A stretch of DNA of 64,000 nt, taken from contig NZ_CP011479.1 of NCBI RefSeq assembly GCF_001011155.1, positions 4,165,662-4,229,661 of the forward strand, in the 5' to 3' direction. A model generated the notes under the pieces. It was given only the letters and a program-made list of their open reading frames with translations. It had not been told where the DNA came from and ran no database searches. Each line of letters begins with the position of its first letter. The first letter of the stretch is position 1. A program made the position numbers and the translations under genes. This document shows, piece by piece, positions 37,026-47,033 of this stretch. This stretch comes from Hoeflea sp. IMCC20628 (GTDB taxonomy: Bacteria; Pseudomonadota; Alphaproteobacteria; Rhizobiales; Rhizobiaceae).

Positions 37026-40000
37026 ATGACCAAGCCGTTTTACGCTGAGCCTATTCTCAACTCCCCTTATATCGTGCCGACTCGCCATCATTCACTGTCT
37101 GAAAGTGGTGAGCCGCTTGATCATCCCCCAATCGAAGGACGGCGGCGATCGGAATACGTTGCGCCAGTCCCAAGAAGCAGGCGCACCAAGAACTAGCTGA
37201 AGAAGCAGACTACCCTCGACCTTGATCAACAAGATCAGGGAGCGAACAGCTACAACCTCTCCAAGCTGATCAACGAGATCAGGGGGCATGTGGCCACTTG
37301 GCGATCATTGCCTAACCCGAATGACTGGGGCGTAACGCCGACAACCCAGCGGCTGCTTGAGCACTGGAGATCAGACAATTTTTCAGGGCCGCGCCCGTTC
37401 TTCTGTCAGGTCGAAGCCGTTGAAACCGCCATTTGGCTTGCCGAAGTCGCGCGCAATCGAAAACAATATGCGCATATCTTTCGCCACCTCCAAGAGGCGA
37501 ACCGGGATGCCAATCCCGATCTGTTTCGTATCGCGTTAAAGCTCGCAACCGGCGCCGGCAAAACCACTGTCATGGCAATGCTGATTGCCTGGCAAGCGAT
37601 CAACGCAGCGCGCCAACCCAATTCCAGCCTGTTTTCACGGGGATTTCTGCTGATTGCCCCAGGGATCACGATCAAGGATCGCCTGCGTGTTCTCAAGCCC
37701 TCGGATACTGACAGCTATTACCGAACTAGGGAACTCGTGCCGCAGGACATGATGATCGATCTCAACAAGGCCAAAATCGAGATCACCAATTACCATGTCT
37801 TCCAGCGACGGAAGGCGCATAGCCTCAACGCAGTAGGCCTGCGGCTCATGAAAGGTTGGCAGAACGACGATATCGAGCAACTCGAAACCGAAGGGCAGAT
37901 GTTGCAACGTGCCTGCGGTGATCTGCTTCAGATGAAGAATATCGTCGTCATCAACGACGAGGCCCACCATTGCTATCGCGAACGTCCAGACACTGATGAA
38001 GAAGCCGAACTCAAGGGCGACGAGAAGAGCGAGGCCAAGGAAAACAATGAGGCGGCTCGCCTCTGGATTTCGGGCATAGAGGCGCTCAAGAGGAAGGTCG
38101 GAGTTCGCGCTGTTTACGACCTTTCGGCAACGCCATTTTTCCTGCGCGGATCAGGTTACGAGGAGGGCACGCTTTTCCCCTGGGTCGTTTCCGATTTTTC
38201 ACTTGTCGACGCCATCGAATGTGGAATCGTCAAATTGCCGCGTGTTCCTGTATCGGACAATTCGGTCAATTCCGCGACACCCGTCTTCCGCAACCTGTGG
38301 GACCATATCGGCAAGAAGATGCCGAAGAAGGGCGCTGGTAAATCGGGAGAGCTCGATCCGCTTGATCTCCCGAACGAGCTTCAAACTGCCCTGCATTCGC
38401 TCTATTCCCATTATGAAAAAGAGTTTGCAGCCTGGAAAGACGTTGGTATCGGCGTGCCTCCTGTCTTCATCGTCGTCTGCAACAACACGGCCAGCTCGAA
38501 ACTCATCTATGAATGGATTTCCGGTTGGGAGCGTGAAGTCGACGGCGAGCGTCAGAACAAGCACAAGGGCCACCTTGAGCTCTTTCGAAACTATGACCAG
38601 TACGGCAATCGCTTATCTCGTATGAACACGCTGCTGATCGATTCCCAGCAATTGGAATCGGGAGAAGCGCTGGACTCGAAATTCCGCGATATGGCGGCTG
38701 TTGAGATCGAACAGTTCAAACGCGAAAAGGCCGAACGTGATGGCGCTGCGGATGCAGCCAACATCCCCGAAGCCGAACTCCTGCGCGAAGTCATGAACAC
38801 AGTTGGCCAGAAGGGACGTCTTGGCGAGCAAATTCGATGCGTTGTGTCCGTCTCGATGCTGACGGAAGGCTGGGATGCCAACACTGTGACACACATCCTC
38901 GGCGTCCGCGCCTTTGGAACGCAGCTTCTGTGCGAGCAGGTGATCGGCCGCGGTCTTCGCCGCCAGTCCTATGAGCTGAACGACAAGGGTCTGTTCAACA
39001 CTGAGTACGCCGACATTCTCGGCATTCCGTTCGACTTTGCAACAGAGCCGCAGGACGTGGTCCGCACGCCCCCCAAACCGGTAACGCGCGTTTACGCCCT
39101 GAAAGAGCGGGCGAACCTATCGATCCGTTTTCCTCGTGTCGCGGGGTATCGCACAGAACTTCCATCCGAAAACTTCACGGCTAAATTTGGCGAGGATTCT
39201 GTCCTCACGCTCACACCCGAGCTTGTCGGTCCGTGCACAGTTCGCCTTGAGGGGCTCGTTGGCGAAGGCCACGATATTTCACCAGACTCTCTGGACGAGA
39301 TGCGCCCGAACAGCGTCGCGATTCATCTCACTAAAAAGCTCATCGAGCTCTATTTCCGCGAGCCTGAGCAGGACGTCCCCTACTATCTCTACAATCAACT
39401 TCAACCGATCACCCGTAACTGGATCAAGACCTGCCTGAAGCTGACGGGTGGCACCAAGGCCGGCATGCTGACCTATGCGGAACTGGCAGGAAAGGCATCG
39501 GAGCTGATCTACCAGGCCATTGTTCGAAGTGCTGGCAGCGATGGGGCTGACATCGTCAAGGCCATGCTCGATCCCTACAACCCGCATGGCTACACTGATC
39601 ACGTGTCCTTCATCACGAGCAAACAGAACCTCTGGGAGACCAGGCTGTCACACGTCAACTACGTGGTCTGCGACAGCGATTGGGAAGGCGAGTTTGCCCG
39701 TGTGGTCGAGGGGCATCCGACAACCATATCCTACGTTAAAAACCAGGCACTCGGGTTCGAAGTGCCGTATCGCTCGGGCAGCACGCCGCGCCGCTATATC
39801 CCGGACTTCATCGTTCAGCTTGATGATGGACATGGTGCCGACGATCCACTCAATCTCATCATCGAGGTCAAGGGCTATCGTGGCCTGGACGAGCAGATCA
39901 AATCCGAGACCATGAAAAACCTTTGGGTGCCAGGGGTCAACAATCTCAAGGTCTATGGCCGCTGGGACTTCAGGGAGTTCCGCGATGCGTTTGCGATGGA

Positions 40001-40073
40001 GGAGGAATACGACCGATTGATCGATGAACTGGCAGGCAATTCCGTCGGACATGCACCGGTTGCCAGCCAATGA
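37026..40073 (+). CDS. Type III-like restriction helicase-nuclease (BPTD_3080-like), in-frame TAG
   Basis: From ATG 37026 (ribosome site GGGGGG) one frame runs to 40073, broken only by TAG at 37194-37196. The part before the TAG (MTKPFYAEPILNSPYIVPTR...) matches the start of BPTD_3080-type restriction proteins as I recall them, and the part after it continues the family (NLSKLINEIRGHVATWRSLP). Downstream are an SF2 helicase (LATGAGKTT, INDEAHHC, DLSATPFF, IGRGLRR) and a C-terminal PD-(D/E)XK nuclease (IPDFIVQL, LIIEVKGYRG). It would translocate and cut unmodified DNA with the methylase four genes on. Without readthrough, a shorter product could begin near GTG/ATG 37288-37290. Its stop overlaps the next gene. 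Confidence 0.85.
37194..37196 (+). other. In-frame amber codon inside the restriction gene
   Basis: TAG interrupts otherwise continuous family sequence between RRTKN and LKKQT. It may be a nonsense mutation, a sequencing error or a recoding site. Confidence 0.75.
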
Positions 40074-40891
40074 CAATTCTTTCCACCTCTTCGGGAAGCA
40101 CTGCCTCCAGCACTTCCGAAAGCCTGGTCCAATTCCTCTCTGCCTATCGCAGTGCGCGTGGAGTAGATACGCCGGAGTTGCAGATCGCGCGCCTTGCCGC
40201 CCTGTTCTCCGCGATTGGAGAGTTTCGCCGGTCAGAGGCCAAGCCAATTGCGCTCCCGCCTCGGGAGATTGATCCTGACCGGCTCGGCGGGTTCCTTGGC
40301 AAACTGCGGGAAGGCGTCGCCTCCTGTCGCCACGATGGACGTTTGCTCAATGTGTGGGCCATCTCTGGCCTGAAGCGCAACGAGGTGCGAACCTCGGCGG
40401 TGCTCGGCTGGGTTCTCGATTGCCACGGCAGCCATGGGTTTGGACCAGCAATACTCAATGAACTTCTATGTCTCCTCCGCCACAAGAATGAAAATGTACA
40501 GCTGCTGAAAGATGTCCGGCTGGGTCGCCACTACACGCTTTCGCTCGAACATTGTGCTTTCGGGGATATGGACAATCGCATCGACCTAGCGATTGAAGGG
40601 GAGAACTGCGTTCTCTTCATCGAGGTCAAGATCGATGCAGGCCTGGGCCCCGACCAGTTGAACCGGTATCTGCAAACAGCAAAGACCAAAGCACGTGCGC
40701 TCAAGAAACCCATTCCTCTGGTTCTGTTCCTGAGCGAGAATTGGCCGCTGGACCGTCCCCAAGAAATCATCTGCCTGCGCTGGGCCGATGTCGCCAAATC
40801 CATATCGAATGTTGTTTCCCGCTCGCCTGAAAACACGTTGTCTGGCGCATTGCTGCAGCAGTTTGCAGCTCACATCAAATCATTGCACTGA
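40070..40891 (+). CDS. PD-(D/E)XK nuclease-like protein
   Basis: A 273-residue protein. Residues ~95-230 carry a PD-(D/E)XK pattern: Glu in RNEVRTSAVLGWVL, Asp in NRIDLAIEG and FIEVKIDAGLGPDQLNRY (ExK and the following Gln). The N-terminal 90 residues look like an adaptor. It overlaps the upstream helicase gene by four bases (ATGA) and precedes the next gene by eight, so all are co-translated. A DNA-cutting effector or helper of the operon is likely. Confidence 0.75.
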   Translation: MTILSTSSGSTASSTSESLVQFLSAYRSARGVDTPELQIARLAALFSAIGEFRRSEAKPIALPPREIDPDRLGGFLGKLREGVASCRHDGRLLNVWAISGLKRNEVRTSAVLGWVLDCHGSHGFGPAILNELLCLLRHKNENVQLLKDVRLGRHYTLSLEHCAFGDMDNRIDLAIEGENCVLFIEVKIDAGLGPDQLNRYLQTAKTKARALKKPIPLVLFLSENWPLDRPQEIICLRWADVAKSISNVVSRSPENTLSGALLQQFAAHIKSLH

Positions 40892-40899
40892 GGTTTCAA

Positions 40900-41514
40900 A
40901 TGTCTTCGACTGAACAACTGGATAAAATGTTGATTGAGCATCTGGCGGACCTTGATGACGGTGCTCGACGATTGGACATTTTGCAGGACAAGATCGCGGA
41001 AGCAATCGACGATCTTGTCAAGGAATGGACGACAGCCAAGGGTTGGAAAACAGGCGATGAGACCTGGAAGGACGATTGGGGTGCCACTGTCGCCCTGCCT
41101 CGTTGGTATACCGAAGAGGAAAATTGGCTAGCCTGGTTCGCGCTTGATTTTGCCAGTGGAGATGACGGAGAATCAGGCGAAGAAAAGGACTATTTCTGGC
41201 TAACACGACTTTGCGGCGAAGGCCGGGGAAAAATGGGATTCCGTTTTGTCCAAACTGAATTCGGGAGAGCACCATGGAAGAAGTTTCTGAAAGAGATTGC
41301 TGACCGATTTGCCGACACGCAATTCATTCTGGATGACGTGCCAAGTTTCTTTCTTCCCCTGAAGGTGGACAAGGACCTGTTGGCGAAAGGTGCGGCGGAG
41401 GAAGACTTCACAGAAGCGCTGCAGCCCATCACGGAAGCACTCGACTATATCTGCAAAGTTTCGCCGCGGTTCGAGCAAATACGGCGCGAGATGCAAGAAC
41501 GACAGGGATCATAA
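40900..41514 (+). CDS. Unknown protein, probable partner of the PD-(D/E)XK protein
   Basis: A 204-residue acidic soluble protein with many Trp (WTTAKGWKTGDETWKDDWG, WYTEEENWLAWFALDF). No known catalytic motif or membrane segment. It sits eight bases after the PD-(D/E)XK gene and two bases before the methylase gene. The tight pairing suggests a subunit or inhibitor of the nuclease; no family name is assigned. Confidence 0.7.
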   Translation: MSSTEQLDKMLIEHLADLDDGARRLDILQDKIAEAIDDLVKEWTTAKGWKTGDETWKDDWGATVALPRWYTEEENWLAWFALDFASGDDGESGEEKDYFWLTRLCGEGRGKMGFRFVQTEFGRAPWKKFLKEIADRFADTQFILDDVPSFFLPLKVDKDLLAKGAAEEDFTEALQPITEALDYICKVSPRFEQIRREMQERQGS

Positions 41515-41516
41515 CC

Positions 41517-44486
41517 ATGGCCAAGACCCCGCGCGAAAAAGACGTCTCCACTCTCACCCATGACCAGGCGGTGCGGCTCAACAACCCGACGGCCGAGATG
41601 GCGTCGCTCTATGAGCAGCAGGAGGAGATGCTGGGCGATGTTGCCCACGAGATGAGGGTGCCGCGGGATCGGCCACTGGCTGAGGGTGAATTGCGGGACC
41701 GAGACATGGACCGCGATCCGCAGATCATCTGGAATGGCGCGAAGATCAAGATCAGCCAGGCGCAGATGCGGCAACTCGCCGAGACCGGCGAGATCGAGAT
41801 CGGTGATGCCCAGCTGGTCTGGCGCGGCAAGGACCGGCAGGACTGGTCCGACCTCGTGGTCAATGCACCACCGCTTTATATTCAGGAAAAGGTGCATCCC
41901 AAGGCGATCATCGATGATCTGAAGCGCAAGACCACCAAGGCGCGGGAGACCACCGACGAAGCCCCCGATCTGTTTGCCGATTTCAACGGCATCGCCGATC
42001 CGGAAGCGCGGGCCGAATTCTACCAGCACACCAAGCACTGGCAGAACCGCTTCATCCTCGGCGACAGCCTGCAGGTGATGGCGAGCCTGGCCGAGCGCGA
42101 GGAGATGCGCGGCAAGGTGCAGTGCATCTATTTCGACCCGCCCTATGGCATCAAGTTCAATTCGAACTGGCAGGTTTCGACTCGAGAAACGACTGTAAAG
42201 GACGGCAAGAAAGCTGACGTCTCGCGCGAGCCGGAACAGGTGAAGGCTTTTCGCGACACCTGGAAGGACGGCATCCACTCCTACCTTACCTATCTGCGCG
42301 ACCGGCTGATGGTGGCGCGGGAACTGCTCACCAATAGCGGCTCGATCTTTGTGCAGATCGGCGACGAGAATGTACATCGCGTCCGGGCACTGATGGATGA
42401 AGTTTTTGGGGAGGAGAACTTTGTTTCATTGATTTCGTATCCAACATCGGTCGGTCTGGGCTCCTCGGGTCTGGACAACGTAAACAACTATCTGATCTGG
42501 TATGGAAAAAGTAACGCGACAAAAGTACGCTCGCTGTATCGGGTCCTTGAATTGGGAGGTGAAGGAGCCACTCGATATTCAAAGATTTACGGCGAGGATG
42601 GAGTAATTATCAATGCCAGTGAAGCGTCCGAGAACGATTTAGCAAACGGAAAATACTTTACAGATCAAGGCATGACCTCCCGAAGTGGGTCAGAGACTAC
42701 CTTGAAACCCTTCTTCTTTCGGAGCCGAGAATTTAAACCTATTTCGGGTGGATGGCGCACATCACTAAAAGGGCTTGAACGGGTAGCGAAAGCAGACCGT
42801 GTCCTTCAGACAAGTGCGAAGCTTCGTTTCCGAAAAAACTTCGACGATTTCGGCGTTCTGGCGCTGACCAACAACTGGACTGATGTATCTGGCGGTATTC
42901 AAAGCAGAGCCGATCCGAAAGTGTATGTAGTCCAAACCTCGACGAATGTTATCGAGCGGTGTGTTGTTATGGCTACCGACCCCGGCGACCTCGTCCTCGA
43001 CCCCACCTGCGGATCAGGCTCTACAGCCTACGTCGCGGAGCAATGGGGTCGCCGCTGGATTACAATCGATACATCGCGCGTCGCATTAGCGCTTGCGCGT
43101 ACACGGCTGATGAGTGCGCGTTACGCTTATTACCTTCTGGCCGACAGCCGCGAAGGCCGTGACAAAGAACAGGATGTATCCGGGAAAATCCTCGCCGACA
43201 CGGCAGTGACAGGCGACATTCGCCAAGGCTTCGTCTATGAGCGCGCGCCGCATATCACGTTGAAAAGCATTGCCAACAACGCCGAGATCGATGTGATCTG
43301 GGAGAAATGGCAGGAGGTGCTGGAGCCGCTTCGGCGGCAGCTGAACGAGGCGCTTGGTGCCACATTTGAGGAATGGGAAATCCCTCGCGATCTTGACGAA
43401 TGGCTGGATAGCAAGGACGGCCAAGCCAAGGTGCATCTGGTATCTGAGAAGGCGCGTCATTTGCACGCCGACTGGTGGGAAGGCCGCATTGCCCGGCAGA
43501 CGGAAATTGATGCCTCGATCGCCCGTTCTGCAGATGTCGAACTGCTCTACGACCGCCCCTATGAAGACAAGAGCAAGGTGCGAGTTGCCGGTCCCTTCAC
43601 AGTCGAAAGCCTGTCGCCGCACCGTGTCATCGCCGCCCGCGAGGACACGCTGGGGGAAGAACTTGCCGCCGCCGGCGCAATCACCTCCCGCACCTCCACT
43701 CCCGCCAATATGCCGGAGGCCGATTTCGGCGAGATGGTGCTCACCCATCTGCGCAGCGCCGGTGTGCACCAACAGGAGAAGCGCGACACCATCCACTTCA
43801 GTTCCATCGATCCCTGGCCTGGCAATTATATTGCCGCGGAAGCCCGCTATACCGATGGCGGATCGGTGGAGAAGCGCTCGGCAATTCTCATCGGCCCGGA
43901 ATTCGGCACGCTGACCCGCAGCCAGATCACCGCGGCCGCCCGCGAGGCCTCGGATTCCCGTTTCGACGTGCTGATCGCCTGCGCCTTCAACTTCGACGCC
44001 CAGGCGACCGATCTCAACCGGCTTGGCCCGCTTGCTATCCTCAAGGCCCGCATGAACCCCGATCTGCACATGGCTGAGGATTTGAAGAACACCGGCAAGG
44101 GCAACCTCTTCGTTGTCTTCGGCGAGCCCGACGTGGAACTGATCGACACCCCGAACGGCGAGATCAAGGTGAAGGTACATGGCGTCGACATCTTCGATCC
44201 CTCGACCGGCGAAATCCGCTCCGACGACGTCAAGGGCATCGCCGCCTGGTTCATCGACACCGACTACGACGAAGAAAGCTTCTTCGTCCGCCACGCCTAT
44301 TTCCTCGGCGCAAACGACCCCTACAAATCGCTGAAGACGGCGTTGAAAGCCGAGATCGATCCCGACGCCTGGGAGACATTGTATTCAGACACGTCACGAC
44401 CATTCGCACGGCCGAGCACGGGGCGGATCGCAGTGAAAGTGATCAATCATTTTGGTGATGAAGTGCTGAAGGTTTTTGGGGTTTAG
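41517..44486 (+). CDS. Site-specific DNA methyltransferase (type III Mod-like, beta class)
   Basis: A 989-residue adenine/cytosine-N4 methylase. The catalytic motif YFDPPYGIKFNS (~205) comes before the SAM motif LDPTCGSGSTAYVAEQWGRRW (~490), the beta-class order. The ~270 residues between are the target-recognition region. The long C-terminal half (~550-989) is conserved in BPTD-type methylases and probably contacts the helicase. DNA at about 42400-42960 looks clearly AT-richer than the rest of the gene, as if the recognition domain had been swapped. It marks host DNA so that the operon spares it. Confidence 0.88.
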   Translation: MAKTPREKDVSTLTHDQAVRLNNPTAEMASLYEQQEEMLGDVAHEMRVPRDRPLAEGELRDRDMDRDPQIIWNGAKIKISQAQMRQLAETGEIEIGDAQLVWRGKDRQDWSDLVVNAPPLYIQEKVHPKAIIDDLKRKTTKARETTDEAPDLFADFNGIADPEARAEFYQHTKHWQNRFILGDSLQVMASLAEREEMRGKVQCIYFDPPYGIKFNSNWQVSTRETTVKDGKKADVSREPEQVKAFRDTWKDGIHSYLTYLRDRLMVARELLTNSGSIFVQIGDENVHRVRALMDEVFGEENFVSLISYPTSVGLGSSGLDNVNNYLIWYGKSNATKVRSLYRVLELGGEGATRYSKIYGEDGVIINASEASENDLANGKYFTDQGMTSRSGSETTLKPFFFRSREFKPISGGWRTSLKGLERVAKADRVLQTSAKLRFRKNFDDFGVLALTNNWTDVSGGIQSRADPKVYVVQTSTNVIERCVVMATDPGDLVLDPTCGSGSTAYVAEQWGRRWITIDTSRVALALARTRLMSARYAYYLLADSREGRDKEQDVSGKILADTAVTGDIRQGFVYERAPHITLKSIANNAEIDVIWEKWQEVLEPLRRQLNEALGATFEEWEIPRDLDEWLDSKDGQAKVHLVSEKARHLHADWWEGRIARQTEIDASIARSADVELLYDRPYEDKSKVRVAGPFTVESLSPHRVIAAREDTLGEELAAAGAITSRTSTPANMPEADFGEMVLTHLRSAGVHQQEKRDTIHFSSIDPWPGNYIAAEARYTDGGSVEKRSAILIGPEFGTLTRSQITAAAREASDSRFDVLIACAFNFDAQATDLNRLGPLAILKARMNPDLHMAEDLKNTGKGNLFVVFGEPDVELIDTPNGEIKVKVHGVDIFDPSTGEIRSDDVKGIAAWFIDTDYDEESFFVRHAYFLGANDPYKSLKTALKAEIDPDAWETLYSDTSRPFARPSTGRIAVKVINHFGDEVLKVFGV

Positions 44487-44497
44487 GGGATTAATTA

Positions 44498-47026
44498 ATG
44501 AGAGAAGAACTAGCTAACATTCTATCTGCGATCCAACACAAAGAGCTTCCTGCGGCATTCGAAGACCTGTTAGGCGCAGCCTGGGACGCCACAAACGAGC
44601 GCTTTCACGTGCAAGAGACCTATGTTGTCGATTACAAAGAAACACTTCCAGATGAACTAGCTCGTGGATACGGGGCAGGTATAATTCGCCTTGCGATTGC
44701 CTACTATAATTCCTTCGGCGGCATCATCGTATTCGGAGTTCGGGACCGCGAACTATCGGTCGCGGGAGTTGCTGGCAATGTGGACATAGAAGCTTTTAAT
44801 CGAGCGCTGAGCGACTATACTGGCTCCAGCATCGAATGTTTGTGCAAACAGTACACTGTCCCCACCAAAAAAGGTGAACTAAATATCTCGGTTATGCTGG
44901 TTCCGCGGAGGGGAACGACACCACCGATTCGACTATTGCGGAAGCTGGATAAGTACCCCCCGAATATCCTGTGGGTACGTGATCGACATGAGGTTCTTGA
45001 AGCAGCTCCGCGTCACTTAGCTCAGCTCTACTCAGATAGATCGCTCTTGCCATCGGATCAGGACGGCGAATCTCGCGTTCTGGTTCATCGGTCTCTTCCT
45101 CCGTCCCCAGCCACGATCGAGAGGTTCATAAACAGAGGCGTATTGCTGGACCAGCTTTGGACTTGGTTCGTCTATTCGGACCAACCAAGAGTGTATCTAC
45201 ATGGCCCAGGTGGATCGGGAAAAAGCACACTGGCTCATGAGTTCGCAAAGCAGCTAACAGAGAATGGAGCACAGGTACACCTAAAAAACGGGGAGCATCT
45301 AGACTACGTTCTTTATCTATCTTCTAAAGAAACAGAGCTAAATACATACAACGGTCAACAACAGAAATTTTTGCTGAGACAATTTTCTGATGTTGATGAG
45401 CAGATAGATCAAATTCTCCATCATTCTGGCATGCACAGCCAAAACGATGAGACGACGATTGCTGTAGATAAAGATGCATTGTTACAAGAACTTTTTGACA
45501 ATTTTTCTGGCCTGATAGTTATCGACGACATCGACGCGCTGAGCAGACGAGGCCTCGACACCGGCGAAGAGCTTCTTTTCTTTAAGACTATGAAGGGGCG
45601 ATCACGCAACAAGATTTTGTACACTCTTAGGCATCCTCCATCACACGCGATGAGCAGCTCGATTGTTGTACCTGGTCTATCCCCGGAAAATGAATATTTC
45701 GATTTTCAACGTGTATGCTGTGAATATTTCGATGTTCCTGAGCCTCCGCCCGAGAAAACTCCTCATATTATGGAGGTTACCAGTAGTTTGCCGTTGTTGA
45801 TAGAAACGTTGGTTGGCATCCGAAAGCACTGCAGCAATTACAACGAAGCTATTGAGCTATTTAAAGATCGTGGGGGAGAAGAAGCGCGACGATATTTGTA
45901 TCAGAGGGAGTACGACCGACTTTCAAACCAAGGTAAATCAAGATACGTCCTCGCAGGTTTATATCTACTTGATGAACCTATTACTTTTACCGCATTCTGC
46001 GGACTTACCCAAATGTCCCCTGAGCATCTAAAAGAGTCTCTAAGCGAGGCGGGAAGTATTTTTATATCTCGATCAGAAGACACCAGCGGTGAGACTCTCT
46101 ACCAACTTACACCACCGTCGCGGCCATTCATTGGTGTAGTTTCAGGGCAGCTTCCGCACATCGGCGGATTAAGAACCCGGGTAAAGCATTATCGCTCCGA
46201 AGGCTTGAAGATGGGGCGTGAAGAGGCGGCTGTGATTGCGAGCATGGAGAGCTTGATAAAAACCAAATCGTATGGCGATGTCGCTCGCATTGCTGAGAAG
46301 TATGCGCCGCATGATCCGGTGATGGTGAATCCGAAAGTACAATCTTTACTCGGTCAGGCTTACTCGGAGCTCGGACCAGAAATGAGAGAAAAAGCCAGGC
46401 ATTGTTTCAAGCACGCCGAGGGGTTGGGGTACCGCGACATATTCATGATGCGCCGATGGTTCAACATGGAACTCTTCTCTGGCTATGGGCAAATGGAGGC
46501 GGAGAGAATCTGTCGAGCGATGATTGAAGATTCTAAGATCACTCAGAGAGCCAGAAGTGAGTTCTGGAGTAAACTGGGCGCATGTGAATTTTCGAAGTCT
46601 CGGGCCGTCTCCACCGCTAGTAGCGACAAAGCCATGCTTTACCTTAGAAATTCAATTGTGTTCTATTGTGAGGGAATGTGGGTAGGGCAGCGCTCTGCCG
46701 ACTTCGATGCAAGTCTGGGCTTGGGATGGCTAGAAAGGCCACTTCATGAATTGATCATTCGTGCAGGCCGCGATATTGAACAGTTCTTTGTCCTAATTGA
46801 AGACTTGTCTCGACAGAAACACGATATTTTCTTAGATTCTGCCAAGCTAATCATTTCATACTTGACGCGCTCTCCTGTCACTGCTGACGAAATGCTGCGA
46901 GCTCAGCTTAGAGGATTTGCTAGCCGCACCATTGCGACAATCAAACGCGAAATCAAGAATGCAAACGAAACGCCGGGATTTGGTTTCGTACTTGAAGCGC
47001 TAAACTCCTTCAAAAAATCAGTGTGA
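44498..47026 (+). CDS. Schlafen/AlbA_2-domain STAND NTPase with helical C-terminus
   Basis: An 842-residue protein. Residues ~40-165 match the AlbA_2/Schlafen N-terminal fold (VDYKETLP, IAYYNSFGGIIVFGVRD), often a nucleic-acid-binding or RNase module. Residues ~210-550 are a STAND/NB-ARC-like NTPase: Walker A GPGGSGKST (236-244), Walker B LIVIDDIDAL (~339-348), and RLSNQGKSRYVLAGLYLLDE in the winged-helix part. The C-terminal ~270 residues look like TPR-type helices, a sensor. The design recalls Avs-type phage sensors, which oligomerise on a phage protein and unleash an N-terminal effector. Base composition looks AT-richer than the neighbours, suggesting later insertion. Spacing of 11 and 7 bp keeps it in the operon. 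Confidence 0.8.
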   Translation: MREELANILSAIQHKELPAAFEDLLGAAWDATNERFHVQETYVVDYKETLPDELARGYGAGIIRLAIAYYNSFGGIIVFGVRDRELSVAGVAGNVDIEAFNRALSDYTGSSIECLCKQYTVPTKKGELNISVMLVPRRGTTPPIRLLRKLDKYPPNILWVRDRHEVLEAAPRHLAQLYSDRSLLPSDQDGESRVLVHRSLPPSPATIERFINRGVLLDQLWTWFVYSDQPRVYLHGPGGSGKSTLAHEFAKQLTENGAQVHLKNGEHLDYVLYLSSKETELNTYNGQQQKFLLRQFSDVDEQIDQILHHSGMHSQNDETTIAVDKDALLQELFDNFSGLIVIDDIDALSRRGLDTGEELLFFKTMKGRSRNKILYTLRHPPSHAMSSSIVVPGLSPENEYFDFQRVCCEYFDVPEPPPEKTPHIMEVTSSLPLLIETLVGIRKHCSNYNEAIELFKDRGGEEARRYLYQREYDRLSNQGKSRYVLAGLYLLDEPITFTAFCGLTQMSPEHLKESLSEAGSIFISRSEDTSGETLYQLTPPSRPFIGVVSGQLPHIGGLRTRVKHYRSEGLKMGREEAAVIASMESLIKTKSYGDVARIAEKYAPHDPVMVNPKVQSLLGQAYSELGPEMREKARHCFKHAEGLGYRDIFMMRRWFNMELFSGYGQMEAERICRAMIEDSKITQRARSEFWSKLGACEFSKSRAVSTASSDKAMLYLRNSIVFYCEGMWVGQRSADFDASLGLGWLERPLHELIIRAGRDIEQFFVLIEDLSRQKHDIFLDSAKLIISYLTRSPVTADEMLRAQLRGFASRTIATIKREIKNANETPGFGFVLEALNSFKKSV

Positions 47027-47033
47027 GCTGAAA

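Noticed and set aside
43086-44294. 402-residue ORF antisense to the methyltransferase
   Set aside because: Long only because of the GC-rich codon bias of the sense strand; low-complexity Gly/Val/Asp content and no motif.
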